From Orrella dioscoreae (GTDB taxonomy: Bacteria > Pseudomonadota > Gammaproteobacteria > Burkholderiales > Burkholderiaceae_B): a DNA stretch of 64,000 nucleotides. A model generated the notes under the pieces. It was not told where the DNA came from, did no database searches, and saw only the letters and a program-made list of their open reading frames with translations. Of this stretch, positions 38,554 to 46,940 are shown in pieces. Within the stretch, counting starts at the first letter, position 1, and every line of letters begins with the position of its first letter. The translations under genes and the position numbers were made by a program. The stretch spans positions 186,001 to 250,000 of the forward strand of contig NZ_LT907988.1 of NCBI RefSeq assembly GCF_900089455.2, in the 5' to 3' direction.

Positions 38554-38583
38554 TTGGCAGTTTACGTAAACGTAAATTAGAAT
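38554..38583 (+). promoter_or_regulatory. Sigma70-like promoter with LiuR-type operator in its spacer
   Basis: The plus-strand hexamers TTGGCA (38554-38559) and TAGAAT (38578-38583) are 18 bp apart and each matches consensus at five of six bases. The palindrome TTTACGT-AA-ACGTAAA (38561-38576) fills the spacer. MerR-family proteins bind exactly such long spacers. The promoter points at the metallo-beta-lactamase-fold gene at 38620, and the liuR start lies 44 bp from the promoter on the other side, so both directions may be controlled. Confidence 0.7.
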
Positions 38584-38619
38584 GCCTGGAACCCTGTCGT
38601 CAAGCTCGGAGCGCAACGC

Positions 38620-39732
38620 ATGAACCCTGATGAGCAGAAGCTGGTCTACCCGTGGAATGACTTGCAGCCCGAGCCTGGCCGGGCGCTGGAGGCCGCGGAG
38701 GGCGTGTACTGGGTGCGCATGCCGCTGCCTTTCGTGCTGGATCACGTCAACGTCTGGCTGATCCGCGATGAATACGAAGGCCGGCAGGGCTGGGCCATCG
38801 TGGATTGCGGCATCGCCCGCGAGGAAATCCGCGCGCTCTGGGAAGACGTCTTCACCCACTGCCTGCACGGCCTGCCGGTGCTGCGCGTCATCGTGACGCA
38901 CATGCACCCCGACCACGTGGGCCTGGCCCAGTGGCTGTGCGCCAAGTGGAAGGTGCCGCTCTTCATGAGCATGACCGACTACGTGCTGGCGCGGCTCTGG
39001 TCGCAGGAAGGCCCGCAGGGCGAAGGCACCGGCGGCGACACCGCGGTGGCCCACTTCGGCCGCCACGGCCTGGTCGACCCCGAGGCACAGGCGCAGATCC
39101 GCGAGCGCTCGGGCTATTACCGCGGGCTGGTGCCCGGCATGCCCAGCACCTTCCATCGCCTGGTGCACGGCGACTGGCTGCGCATCGGCCGCCATGACTG
39201 GCGGCTCATCGTGGGCTACGGCCATGCGCCCGAACACATCTCGCTCTACAGCCCGGCGCTGCAGACGCTGATCTCGGGCGACATGGTCCTGCCGCGCATC
39301 TCCACCAATGTCAGCGTCTTCGACAGCGAACCCGACGCCGATCCGCTGCGCCTGTACCTGAGTTCGCTGGCGGGCTACGACGACGTGCCCGAGGACACGC
39401 TGGTGCTGCCCTCGCACGGCCGTCCCTTCAAGGGCCTGCACGAACGCATCGCGCAGCAGCGGCATCACCACGCCGAGCGCCTGCAGGAGGTGATGGAGGC
39501 CTGCGATGCCCAGCCGTGCTCGGCTGCCGACATCGTGCCCGTGCTGTTCAAGCGCAAGCTGGACCTGCACCAGCTCACCTTCGCCATGGGCGAGGCGCTG
39601 GCGCATCTGCAGGCCCTGTTCCACGAGGGCCGCCTGGTGCGCGACACCGGCAGCGATGGCATCGTGCGCTACCGCGTGCGTCCGCCCGCCCAGCTGCCGG
39701 ACGAGAGCGAGGCAGAGGCGGTGCAAGGCTGA
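38620..39732 (+). CDS. MBL-fold metallo-hydrolase
   Basis: The 370-residue protein has the metallo-beta-lactamase zinc motif THMHPDHVG (H94, H96, D98, H99), then GYGHAPEHIS and SGDMVLPR supplying the other ligands, and a C-terminal winged-helix-like extension (about 300-360) seen in LACTB2-like or glyoxalase-II-like relatives. Members hydrolyse thioesters, lactones or RNA. Its promoter carries the LiuR-type site, so a thioesterase-like duty in leucine or acyl-CoA metabolism is a fair guess. The substrate is unknown. Confidence 0.88.
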   Translation: MNPDEQKLVYPWNDLQPEPGRALEAAEGVYWVRMPLPFVLDHVNVWLIRDEYEGRQGWAIVDCGIAREEIRALWEDVFTHCLHGLPVLRVIVTHMHPDHVGLAQWLCAKWKVPLFMSMTDYVLARLWSQEGPQGEGTGGDTAVAHFGRHGLVDPEAQAQIRERSGYYRGLVPGMPSTFHRLVHGDWLRIGRHDWRLIVGYGHAPEHISLYSPALQTLISGDMVLPRISTNVSVFDSEPDADPLRLYLSSLAGYDDVPEDTLVLPSHGRPFKGLHERIAQQRHHHAERLQEVMEACDAQPCSAADIVPVLFKRKLDLHQLTFAMGEALAHLQALFHEGRLVRDTGSDGIVRYRVRPPAQLPDESEAEAVQG

Positions 39733-39771
39733 GGCGCACGCCGGCAGGTCGATATATCCGAAGCCCGGCAC

Positions 39772-39801
39772 CCGGGCGCTTTCGCGCCGGCGCGCGCCCG
39801 G
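39772..39801. terminator. Hairpin after the MBL-fold gene
   Basis: CCGGGCGC (39772-39779) pairs with GCGCCCGG (39794-39801) around a 14-base loop. No T-run follows, so it is at most a weak terminator or an RNA end-protecting structure. Confidence 0.4.
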
Positions 39802-39843
39802 TTATCGTCGGGGCTCCCGCCTTGATGAAGACAGACCGACAGC

Positions 39844-41046
39844 GTGAAGCGACCCGATACCCTCAGCCTCCAGACCCGCCTGCAACATACCGGCAGCGAT
39901 CCCTTCGACCCCGAGACCGGCACGGCCGCCGTGGGCCTGCCGCCCAAGCGCAGCAGCACCGTGCGCTTCGCCGACCTGGCGGCCCTGGACCGCGCCTATC
40001 AGCGCCGCCGCGCGGGTGAACGCGCCATCACCTATGGCCGCTCGGGCATGGACACGCACCGCGCCCTGGAAGACGTGTTCACGCAGCTCGAAGGCGGCGC
40101 GCACACCGTACTGGCGCCATCGGGACTGGCGGCCATCACGCTGGCCTTCCTGGGCCTGATGGGCGCGGGCGACCACGCCCTGGTGGCCGACAACGTCTAT
40201 GGCCCGCTGCGCCACCTGGATGACACGCTGCTCAAGAAACTGGGCATGACGCTGGAATACTTCGACCCGACCCGGCCCGACGACCTGGCCGCGAAGCTGC
40301 GTCCCGACACGAAGCTGGTCTATGCCGAGTCGCCCGGCTCGCTGCTGCTGCAGATGACCGACATCCCGGCGCTGGCCCAGGTGGCGAAAGCGAAGGGCGT
40401 GCCGCTGGTCGTCGACAACACCTGGGGCTCGGGCTATATCTACCAGCCGCTGGCGCTGGGCGCGGACGTGTCGGTGGTGGCGGGCACGAAATACGTGGCC
40501 GGGCACTCCGACCTGATGCTGGGCGCGGTCGTGTCGCGCGACCTGGCGATGGGCCAGCGCCTGGGCGCCATGCAGTACGCGCTGGGCTACGCGCTGGGCG
40601 CGGACGATGCCTGGCTGGCCCTGCGCGGCGTGCGCACCCTGCCCGTGCGCATGGCCGAGCACGCCCGCAGCGCGTTGCGCGTGTGCGAGTTCCTGGCCAG
40701 CCGTCCGGAGACGGCCAGCATCTATCACCCCGCCTGGCCGCAGGACGCGGGCCATGCGTTGTGGCAGCGCGATTGCACGGGCTCCAACGGCATGCTCAGC
40801 GTGTCGCTGAAACTGGACCGTGCCGCGGGCCGCCGCTTCGTCGATGCCCTGCGGCTCTTCGGCATCGGCTTCTCGTGGGGCGGCTATGAAAGCCTGGTGC
40901 AGTGGGTCGAGCCCGACGGCCTGGCGCCGCACGCCTATGCACAGGCCGCGCGCGGCCTGACGGTCGTGCGCCTGCACGTGGGCCTGGAAGCCGTGGATGA
41001 CCTGGTTGCCGACCTGGCGCAGGCGCTGGACCAGGCCGCTGGCTGA
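39844..41046 (+). CDS. metC: Cystathionine beta-lyase-type Cys/Met metabolism PLP enzyme
   Basis: The 400-residue protein has a GTG start at 39844. Cys/Met-metabolism motifs include ITYGRSGMDTHRALE (phosphate ring), D191 in VVDNTWGSG, and the PLP lysine K216 in AGTKYVAGHSD. The GTKYVAGHSD version is characteristic of MetC-like beta-lyases, which split cystathionine to homocysteine, pyruvate and ammonia. It is followed by a strong two-way terminator, so it is a single gene. Other sulfur amino-acid lyases are possible. Confidence 0.88.
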   Translation: MKRPDTLSLQTRLQHTGSDPFDPETGTAAVGLPPKRSSTVRFADLAALDRAYQRRRAGERAITYGRSGMDTHRALEDVFTQLEGGAHTVLAPSGLAAITLAFLGLMGAGDHALVADNVYGPLRHLDDTLLKKLGMTLEYFDPTRPDDLAAKLRPDTKLVYAESPGSLLLQMTDIPALAQVAKAKGVPLVVDNTWGSGYIYQPLALGADVSVVAGTKYVAGHSDLMLGAVVSRDLAMGQRLGAMQYALGYALGADDAWLALRGVRTLPVRMAEHARSALRVCEFLASRPETASIYHPAWPQDAGHALWQRDCTGSNGMLSVSLKLDRAAGRRFVDALRLFGIGFSWGGYESLVQWVEPDGLAPHAYAQAARGLTVVRLHVGLEAVDDLVADLAQALDQAAG

Positions 41047-41085
41047 GCGGCAAGGCGTGGCAAGGCATGCGCCTTGCCGCCAAAG

Positions 41086-41114
41086 AAAAATCCCCGCACG
41101 CAGCGGGGATTTTT
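41086..41114. terminator. Bidirectional intrinsic terminator between metC-like gene and dsbA
   Basis: AAAAATCCCCGC (41086-41097) pairs perfectly with GCGGGGATTTTT (41103-41114) around ACGCA. A-run and T-run flank the GC-rich stem, so it works in both directions between the convergent genes. Confidence 0.93.
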
Positions 41115-41131
41115 CGTGGGGCAGGCCTGGC

Positions 41132-41755
41132 TTATTGGCCAGCCAGGCGCTTCACCAGCCCGTCTGCGACGGTGATGGTTTCGCGGTAGCCGCCGGCCTG
41201 CGAGGGCGACGTGACGTAGCGGCCGCCCACGGCGATGGAAGGCGTGCCTTCGATGCGGTAGTTGCGGGTCAGCTGGTCGGCGCGCTGGGCCTTCGACGAG
41301 ACGCCGAAGGAGTCGTAGGCGCTTTCGAACTTGGCGCGATCCAGGCCCTGGTCGGCGGCCCAGTCGACGATGTTCTGCTTGGTGACCAGGCGCTTGCGAT
41401 CCTTGTGGATGGCGGCGAAGACCTTGGGGTGCAGGTCCAGGCGGCCCAGCGCTTCCAGCGTGTAATACAGCTGCTGCTGCGGCTTCATGCCGGCGTTGAA
41501 GGCCACCGGCACGCGGGTCAGCACGGCGTTGGCGGGCAACTGCTTCGACCAGGTTTCGACCATGGGCTCGAGCACGTTGCAATGCGGGCACGAGTACGCG
41601 AAGAACTCCAGGACTTCGGTCTTGTCGCCGGCATCCGTCGACTGCGGCGGATTGAGCTCGATGAAGTTGGAGGTTTGCGCGAGCGACACGGGCGCGAAGG
41701 CAGCGGCGGCGACGAACGAGGCGGCCGCCAGCAGGCGGGAGAACAGGGTTTGCAT
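41132..41755 (-). CDS. dsbA: Thiol:disulfide interchange protein DsbA
   Basis: The 207-residue periplasmic oxidase uses the ATG at 41755, which starts a clear signal peptide (hydrophobic 5-22, cleavage after LAQ). The thioredoxin fold has active site C56-P57-H58-C59 (FFAYSCPHCN) and the cis-proline loop IEGTPSIAVGG. It inserts disulfide bonds into exported proteins; DsbB is not in the window. It is followed upstream (in transcription order: argS, SPOR gene, dsbA) by genes in a conserved order. The larger frame back to 41824 adds no recognisable sequence. Confidence 0.95.
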   Translation of the reverse strand: MQTLFSRLLAAASFVAAAAFAPVSLAQTSNFIELNPPQSTDAGDKTEVLEFFAYSCPHCNVLEPMVETWSKQLPANAVLTRVPVAFNAGMKPQQQLYYTLEALGRLDLHPKVFAAIHKDRKRLVTKQNIVDWAADQGLDRAKFESAYDSFGVSSKAQRADQLTRNYRIEGTPSIAVGGRYVTSPSQAGGYRETITVADGLVKRLAGQ

Positions 41756-41852
41756 GATGCGTGCGATTCCTGGAATGAAAACCGGTGAAAGCGGATCTGA
41801 CCCGCGAGGGCCGGACAAGTTCATTTTTGCGGGGGGCTTATTGGCGCAACGT

Positions 41853-42512
41853 TCATTGGCGCACCACCGCGGATTCGATCTTTTCCTCGCCCAGGCGTGC
41901 CCGGGTGCGGTTCATGTCGTCCAGGCGGGCGTAGGGACCCACGCGCACCCGGTTGACCTGCAGGCCGTTGACCTCGGCGCGCTGCACCTGGACCGGCAGG
42001 CCCAGCAGCAGGATGCGCGCGCGCAGCGATTCGGCATCTTCCAGCACGCGATACGAGCCCACCTGCAGGAAGTACACGCTGTCGCCCGAGGCGGCTTGCG
42101 CGGGGGCGGGCTTGGCAGGCGGCCGCGCCGCGGGGGGCGTGGCTTGCGGGGTGCTGGGCAGGGTGGCGATCAGTGCACCCAGGTCGTCGGGACGCGAGCC
42201 GGACGGAGGCGTGGCGGTGCCGGCGCCGGGCAGCGGCGCGATGGCCGTGTCGGTCGGGCCGGTGCTGGGCGTGCCCGCGGCGCTGTCGCGGCCATACAGG
42301 CCCCGGTTGGGATCAGGGGCGTTGCGCGGGTCGGGCAGCGTGCTCTGGGCAGATTCGCGGGTGGCGCGGTCCACGAAAGGCATGGGCGCCTTGGTCACGT
42401 AGAACGCGACGCCTGCCGCGAGGATCAGGCCCACCAGCAGGCCGGCCAGCACACCGTACAGCGTGCTGCCGCCGCTCTGTTTGCGCGAGGAACGTCGGGT
42501 CGTCTTGGCCAT
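41853..42512 (-). CDS. SPOR-domain membrane protein (FtsN-like)
   Basis: The 219-residue protein has a short basic cytoplasmic start (KTTRRSSRKQSGG), one transmembrane helix (about 18-40, GVLAGLLVGLILAAGVAFYV), a long Pro/Ala/Thr-rich periplasmic linker and a C-terminal SPOR domain (about 145-215, SVYFLQVGSYRVLEDAE). SPOR domains bind denuded peptidoglycan at the division site; FtsN has this topology. It lies 11 bp after argS and 97 bp before dsbA. Confidence 0.9.
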   Translation of the reverse strand: MAKTTRRSSRKQSGGSTLYGVLAGLLVGLILAAGVAFYVTKAPMPFVDRATRESAQSTLPDPRNAPDPNRGLYGRDSAAGTPSTGPTDTAIAPLPGAGTATPPSGSRPDDLGALIATLPSTPQATPPAARPPAKPAPAQAASGDSVYFLQVGSYRVLEDAESLRARILLLGLPVQVQRAEVNGLQVNRVRVGPYARLDDMNRTRARLGEEKIESAVVRQ

Positions 42513-42523
42513 GGGAATCGATG

Positions 42524-44209
42524 TTACATCCTCTCGGGGGCTTGCACGCCCAGCAGCGCCAGGCCGTTGGCCAGCACCTGGCGGGTGGCGTCGGCCAGGC
42601 GCAGGCGCGCCAGCTTCAGGGCTTCGTCGTCCACGCGCACGCGCTCGGCGTTGTACCAGGCGTGGAAGTCGGAGGCGCAGTCACGCAGCCAGAATGCCAC
42701 CAGGTGCGGGGACAGTTCCTGCGCGGCGGTGTTCACCAGGGCAGGGAACTCGGCCAGGCGCTGCAGCAGCGCGAACTCGGTGGGGGCGACCAGCGGCGCG
42801 ATGTCGGCCTGGGCCACCGCCTGGGCGTCGGCCTCGGCGCCGGCGATCACCGAGCAGATGCGGGCATGCGCGTACTGGATGTAGTAGACGGGGTTCTCTT
42901 CGCTCTTCGACAGCGCCAGGTCGATGTCGAACACGAACTCCGTGTCGGCGCGGCGCTGGATCAGGAAGAAGCGCGTCGCGTCGCGGCCCACCCACTCGAC
43001 CAGGTCGCGCAGCGTGACGTAGCTGCCGGCGCGCTTGGAGATCTTCACTTCCTCGCCGCCGCGCATGACCTTGACCATCTTGTGCAGCACGTAGCTGGGA
43101 TAGTCCTTGGGGATGCCCAGGTCCAGCGCCTGCAGGCCGGCGCGCACGCGCGCCACGGTGCCGTGGTGGTCGCTGCCCTGGATGTTGATGGCGTGGTGGA
43201 AGCCGCGCTCCCACTTGGCGACGTGATAGGCCACGTCCGGCACGAAGTAGGTGTAGCCGCCCTCGGACTTGCGCATCACGCGGTCCTTGTCGTCGCCGGT
43301 GCCGAGTTCCGTGGTGCGCAGCCACAGCGCGCCCTCGTTCTCGTAGGTGTGGCCGCTGGCGACGAGGCTCTGCACGGCGCGCTCGACGCGGCCGGAGGTG
43401 TAGAGCGAGCTTTCCAGGTAATAGTTGTCGAACTTCAGGCCGAAGGCCTGCAGGTCCAGGTCCTGCTCGCGGCGCAGGTAGGCGACCGCGAAGCGCCGGA
43501 TGTCGTCCAGGCTGTCGATGTCGCCGCTGGCCGTGACCGGCTCGGCGTCGGAGGCCTGCACGGTCTTGCCGGCGCGGAAGTCATTGGCGATGTCGACGAT
43601 GTAGTCGCCGCGGTAGCCGTCGGCGGGCCACTCGGGCGCCTCGGGCGTCAGGCCGCGGGCGCGCGCCTGCACGCTGATGGCCAGGTTCTCGATCTGGTTG
43701 CCGGCGTCGTTGTAGTAGAACTCGCGCGTCACGTCGAAGCCGCTGGCGTCGAACAGGCGGCACAGCGCGTCGCCCAGCGCGGCCTGCCGCGCGTGGCCCA
43801 CGTGCAGCGGACCGGTGGGGTTGGCCGACACGAACTCGACCAGGACCTTGGCGTCGCGCCGGGCGGCGCGGCCGTATTGCGCGCCCTGGGCCGACACGAC
43901 GGGCAGCACGGCCTGGCGGGCGGCCGGCGTGAGGCGGAAATTGATGAAGCCGGGGCCGGCCAGTTCGGCGCTGGCGATCAGCGCGGCGGCCTGCGGGTCG
44001 GCCTGCAGGGCATCGACCAGCGCCTGGGCCAGTTCGCGCGGATTGCGGCGGGCGGGCTTGGCCAGTTGCATGGCGACGTTGGTGGCGAGGTCGCCATGCG
44101 CGGCCACCTTGGGGCGCTCGAGCAGGACGTTGGCCTGCGCGTCGGGCAGGAGGGCGGCCACGGCGGCCTGGATGCGGGAGATGAGGAGTTCTTGTTGCTC
44201 GAGGAGCAT
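42524..44209 (-). CDS. argS: Arginine-tRNA ligase
   Basis: The 561-residue class I synthetase has the ArgRS N-terminal tRNA-binding domain, the HIGH motif in [18 protein letters not shown], the ISKRAG form of the KMSKS loop ([14 protein letters not shown]), and the DALR anticodon domain ending in [16 protein letters not shown]. It charges tRNA(Arg). It begins a set with the SPOR protein and dsbA. No upstream regulatory element was recognised in the 276 bp to the divergent gene. Confidence 0.96.
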   Translation of the reverse strand: MLLEQQELLISRIQAAVAALLPDAQANVLLERPKVAAHGDLATNVAMQLAKPARRNPRELAQALVDALQADPQAAALIASAELAGPGFINFRLTPAARQAVLPVVSAQGAQYGRAARRDAKVLVEFVSANPTGPLHVGHARQAALGDALCRLFDASGFDVTREFYYNDAGNQIENLAISVQARARGLTPEAPEWPADGYRGDYIVDIANDFRAGKTVQASDAEPVTASGDIDSLDDIRRFAVAYLRREQDLDLQAFGLKFDNYYLESSLYTSGRVERAVQSLVASGHTYENEGALWLRTTELGTGDDKDRVMRKSEGGYTYFVPDVAYHVAKWERGFHHAINIQGSDHHGTVARVRAGLQALDLGIPKDYPSYVLHKMVKVMRGGEEVKISKRAGSYVTLRDLVEWVGRDATRFFLIQRRADTEFVFDIDLALSKSEENPVYYIQYAHARICSVIAGAEADAQAVAQADIAPLVAPTEFALLQRLAEFPALVNTAAQELSPHLVAFWLRDCASDFHAWYNAERVRVDDEALKLARLRLADATRQVLANGLALLGVQAPERM

Positions 44210-44485
44210 GGAGCGGGATTCGAAAAATTGACCAGTGGGGGGCCGGCGCCTGGCGCCGTGGCCGAGTCAGGGCCGTGGGCGCGGCCGGGAGGGCGCCGGC
44301 GGGGCCTGACGCATGCCTGAAGGCCGGCGGCGCGCCAGGCGGGCATCCCACGATGATAGCCTGATTCGATGTCCTGCCGCCCAGTGCGCGGGCCGGGCGC
44401 CGGTTGGCAGGGCGGACGGCTTGCGGTAGTGTGGATGCTCGCCACGCCAGTTGGCGCGCAACATGCCTGAACTCGGGATTTCCTC

Positions 44486-44830
44486 ATGCTTATCACCTTC
44501 CAATCCAAGGCCGCCGGCGATGTCCTCATGCTGGAGGAACACGCGCTGCCGCTCTTGCAGGCCGCCGGCAAGGCGCCTGGTGTCTCGCCCGAGCGCGGCG
44601 TCTTCACCGTGGCCCAGCTGCCCGCCGCCATCGCGGGCCTGGAAAAGGCGATCGCGGCCGCGCCGCCCCTGGCGGACGAGGACGACGACGACGATGACGA
44701 CAAGCCGCCCGTCCATCCCATCGCCCTGCCGGTCGCGCTGGGCCAGCGCGCCTTTCCCCTGCTGGACCTGCTCAGGAAGTCGCAGGCTTCGGGGGTGGAC
44801 GTGATGTGGGAAGGCAGTTCGGCCTGGTAA
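44486..44830 (+). CDS. DUF1840 family protein
   Basis: The 114-residue protein starts MLITFQSKAAGDVLMLEEHALPLL, quoted here only as the family hallmarks FQSKAAGDVLML and the C-terminal GVDVMWEGSSAW. A run of eight acidic residues (about 67-75) splits the two conserved blocks. The function is unknown; the family is common in beta-proteobacteria. It is followed 56 bp later by another small conserved gene on the same strand. Confidence 0.85.
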   Translation: MLITFQSKAAGDVLMLEEHALPLLQAAGKAPGVSPERGVFTVAQLPAAIAGLEKAIAAAPPLADEDDDDDDDKPPVHPIALPVALGQRAFPLLDLLRKSQASGVDVMWEGSSAW

Positions 44831-44886
44831 CGCCCTCTACCAACCATAAGGTGCCGGCACACGACCGGCATCGGACAGGAGCACAC

Positions 44887-45204
44887 ATGCGTAGTCAGAT
44901 CACTGTCATCTTCGATCCCCGCCGCAGCCTGGACCTGACGGTGCAGACTGTGCCGGGCGACGATTCCGCCGCGCAGGCGCGGCAGTGGCTGGACGACACC
45001 TGGGAGCAGCTCGGCTGTGAGCCGCTGCGTCCCAGCGGCAAGGTGCTGCTGCTGGACAAGGTGCTGGGAATCGCCGACGCCTACGGCCACGAGCGCCTGG
45101 TGGCGGAACCCGAGATCGCGCGCGTGTTCGCCGAGAACGTGGCACGGGCGCTGGAGCGTCCGCGCATCACGGTGGACCTGCCCGGCCTGATGGTGGGTTA
45201 CTGA
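44887..45204 (+). CDS. Small uncharacterised protein
   Basis: The 105-residue soluble protein has an ATG preceded by AGGAG. It has a beta-rich N-terminal half (RSQITVIFDPRRSLDLTVQT) and an alpha-helical centre (AQARQWLDDTW) with a central acidic segment. No catalytic motif or signal peptide is visible. The longer open frame back to 44806 runs into the DUF1840 gene and is not used. It may form an operon with that gene. It converges on the ABC permease gene, whose end is 16 bp away. Confidence 0.75.
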   Translation: MRSQITVIFDPRRSLDLTVQTVPGDDSAAQARQWLDDTWEQLGCEPLRPSGKVLLLDKVLGIADAYGHERLVAEPEIARVFAENVARALERPRITVDLPGLMVGY

Positions 45205-45220
45205 CCGCCACGCGCGGCGT

Positions 45221-46021
45221 TCAGCGTATGCCCGCCCGCATGAACGACTGCACGAACTGGCGCTGGAACAGCAGGAACGCCACCAGCAACGGCGCCGCGC
45301 TGATGAGCGTGGCCGCCGTGATGATCGACCAGTCGATGCCCTGATCGGTCGACGAAAACACCTGCAGGCCCACGGTGAGCGGACGCGACTCCACCGAGTT
45401 CGTGATGATGAGCGGCCACAGGAAGTTGTTCCAGTGGTGGCTGACCGACACCAGGCCATAGGCCACGTACATGGGCTTGGCCAGCGGCACGTACACCTTC
45501 ATCAACACCTGCAGCGCGCTGGCGCCTTCCATGCGCGCGGCCTCTTCCAGCTCGCGTGGCACGGTCTTGAAGGTCTGGCGCAGCAGGAAGATGCCGAAGG
45601 CCGACGCGAAATAGGGCAGTCCCACGGCGAACACCGTGTCGCGGATGCCCAGCGCGCTCATGCTGCGGTAGTTCTCGACGATGAGCACGTCGGGCATCAC
45701 CATGAGCTGCAGCAGCACCAGCATGAACAGCAGGTCGCGTCCGGGGAAGGTGAAGCGCGCGAAGGCGTAGGCCGCCAGCGTCGCCAGCACGAACTGCGCG
45801 ACCAGCACCATCGTGACCAGCGTGAAGGTGTTGACGAAGTATTGGGCGAACGGCGCCGACGCCCAGGCCTGTGCGAAATTCGCCAGCGTGAGCGGCGCGA
45901 ACAGATCGAAGCGCGTCGCGTAGGCGGGCGGGTGGAACGCCGCCCAGGCGGCGTAGGCCAGCGGCGCGATCCACAAGAGGCCCAGCAGCCAGGCGGCCAG
46001 CGTATCCAGTGCGCGGTTCAT
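45221..46021 (-). CDS. ugpE: Glycerol-3-phosphate-type ABC transporter, permease UgpE
   Basis: The 266-residue carbohydrate/glycerol-3-phosphate-type permease has six hydrophobic segments and the EAA loop ELEEAARMEGASALQVLMKVYVPL, quoted as EAARMEGASALQVLMKVY. The ATG at 46021 overlaps the end of the partner permease by 4 bp. It follows ugpA in the operon, whose order here is C-B-A-E. The specific substrate depends on the binding protein. Confidence 0.85.
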   Translation of the reverse strand: MNRALDTLAAWLLGLLWIAPLAYAAWAAFHPPAYATRFDLFAPLTLANFAQAWASAPFAQYFVNTFTLVTMVLVAQFVLATLAAYAFARFTFPGRDLLFMLVLLQLMVMPDVLIVENYRSMSALGIRDTVFAVGLPYFASAFGIFLLRQTFKTVPRELEEAARMEGASALQVLMKVYVPLAKPMYVAYGLVSVSHHWNNFLWPLIITNSVESRPLTVGLQVFSSTDQGIDWSIITAATLISAAPLLVAFLLFQRQFVQSFMRAGIR

Positions 46022-46917
46022 TGGTAATGGGTGCGGCGGTCGAGCCAGTTGAACTTGATCCAGGCGGTGGCCGCCAGCACGGCAAGCAGCACCACGGTCA
46101 GCGTGGCGGCATAGGCCGTGTCCCAGAAGGCGAAGCCGACCTGGTAGATATAGAAGAGCAGCAGCGTGCTGGCGTTGTCGGGGCCGCCGCGGGTCATCAC
46201 TACGACGTGGTCGACCAGGCGGAAGGCGTTGATGAGCGCGTTGATCAGCACGAAGAGCGTGGTGGGCATGAGCAGCGGCCACAGCACGCGGCGGAAATAC
46301 TGGCCGCGCGAGGCGCCTTCCAGCATGGCGGCTTCGCGCAACGTGGGCGGAATGCCCTGCAGCGCGGCCAGGTAGAAGATCATGAAGAAGCCGGCTTCCT
46401 TCCAGATCGTCACGAGCATCAGCGCGGGCAGCGCGGTCTCGCGCGAGCCCAGCCAGTTGACGCTGGGCAGGCCGAAGAGCCCCGTGACCTGGGCGATGAG
46501 GCCGTACTGCGGGGTATAGAAGAAGAGCCAGATGTTCGCCACGGCCACCATGGGCAGCACGGTGGGGGTGAAGTAGGCCATGCGCAGCAGCCCGCGGCCG
46601 CTGAGCTTGCCGTTGACCCAGAGGGCCATGGCCAGCGCCAGGCCCACCGAGGTGGGAATGGTGCCCAGCGCGAACCACAGATTGTTCCAGAGCGACTGCC
46701 AGAACACCGGGTCGTCGGCCATCAGGGCGTAGTTCTCCAGCCCCACGAAGCGCGCCGGGCGGCTGCCCTTCGGGGTGCTGAAGAAGCTGTGCCACAACGT
46801 GGCCAGCGCCGGATAGTGCGTGAACGCCGCCAGCAGCGCGACCGCCGGCAACACCAGCAGCCAGCCGGTGATGGCGTGCTGCCGGGCCAGGGAAAGCCGG
46901 GCGGTGCTTGCGTGCAT
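46018..46917 (-). CDS. ugpA: Glycerol-3-phosphate-type ABC transporter, permease UgpA
   Basis: The 299-residue permease has six membrane segments and the EAA loop REAAMLEGASRGQYFRRVLW. The ATG at 46917 is taken; a TTG at 46932 would add five residues. It pairs with UgpE to form the channel. Its start lies 23 bp after the binding-protein stop. Confidence 0.85.
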   Translation of the reverse strand: MHASTARLSLARQHAITGWLLVLPAVALLAAFTHYPALATLWHSFFSTPKGSRPARFVGLENYALMADDPVFWQSLWNNLWFALGTIPTSVGLALAMALWVNGKLSGRGLLRMAYFTPTVLPMVAVANIWLFFYTPQYGLIAQVTGLFGLPSVNWLGSRETALPALMLVTIWKEAGFFMIFYLAALQGIPPTLREAAMLEGASRGQYFRRVLWPLLMPTTLFVLINALINAFRLVDHVVVMTRGGPDNASTLLLFYIYQVGFAFWDTAYAATLTVVLLAVLAATAWIKFNWLDRRTHYQ

Positions 46918-46940
46918 GGCGGCAGGGGTCAAGGGCAGGC

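Noticed and set aside
39733-39843. Possible riboswitch before the metC-like gene
   Set aside because: Only one GC-rich hairpin is seen; there is no conserved SAM or cobalamin core.
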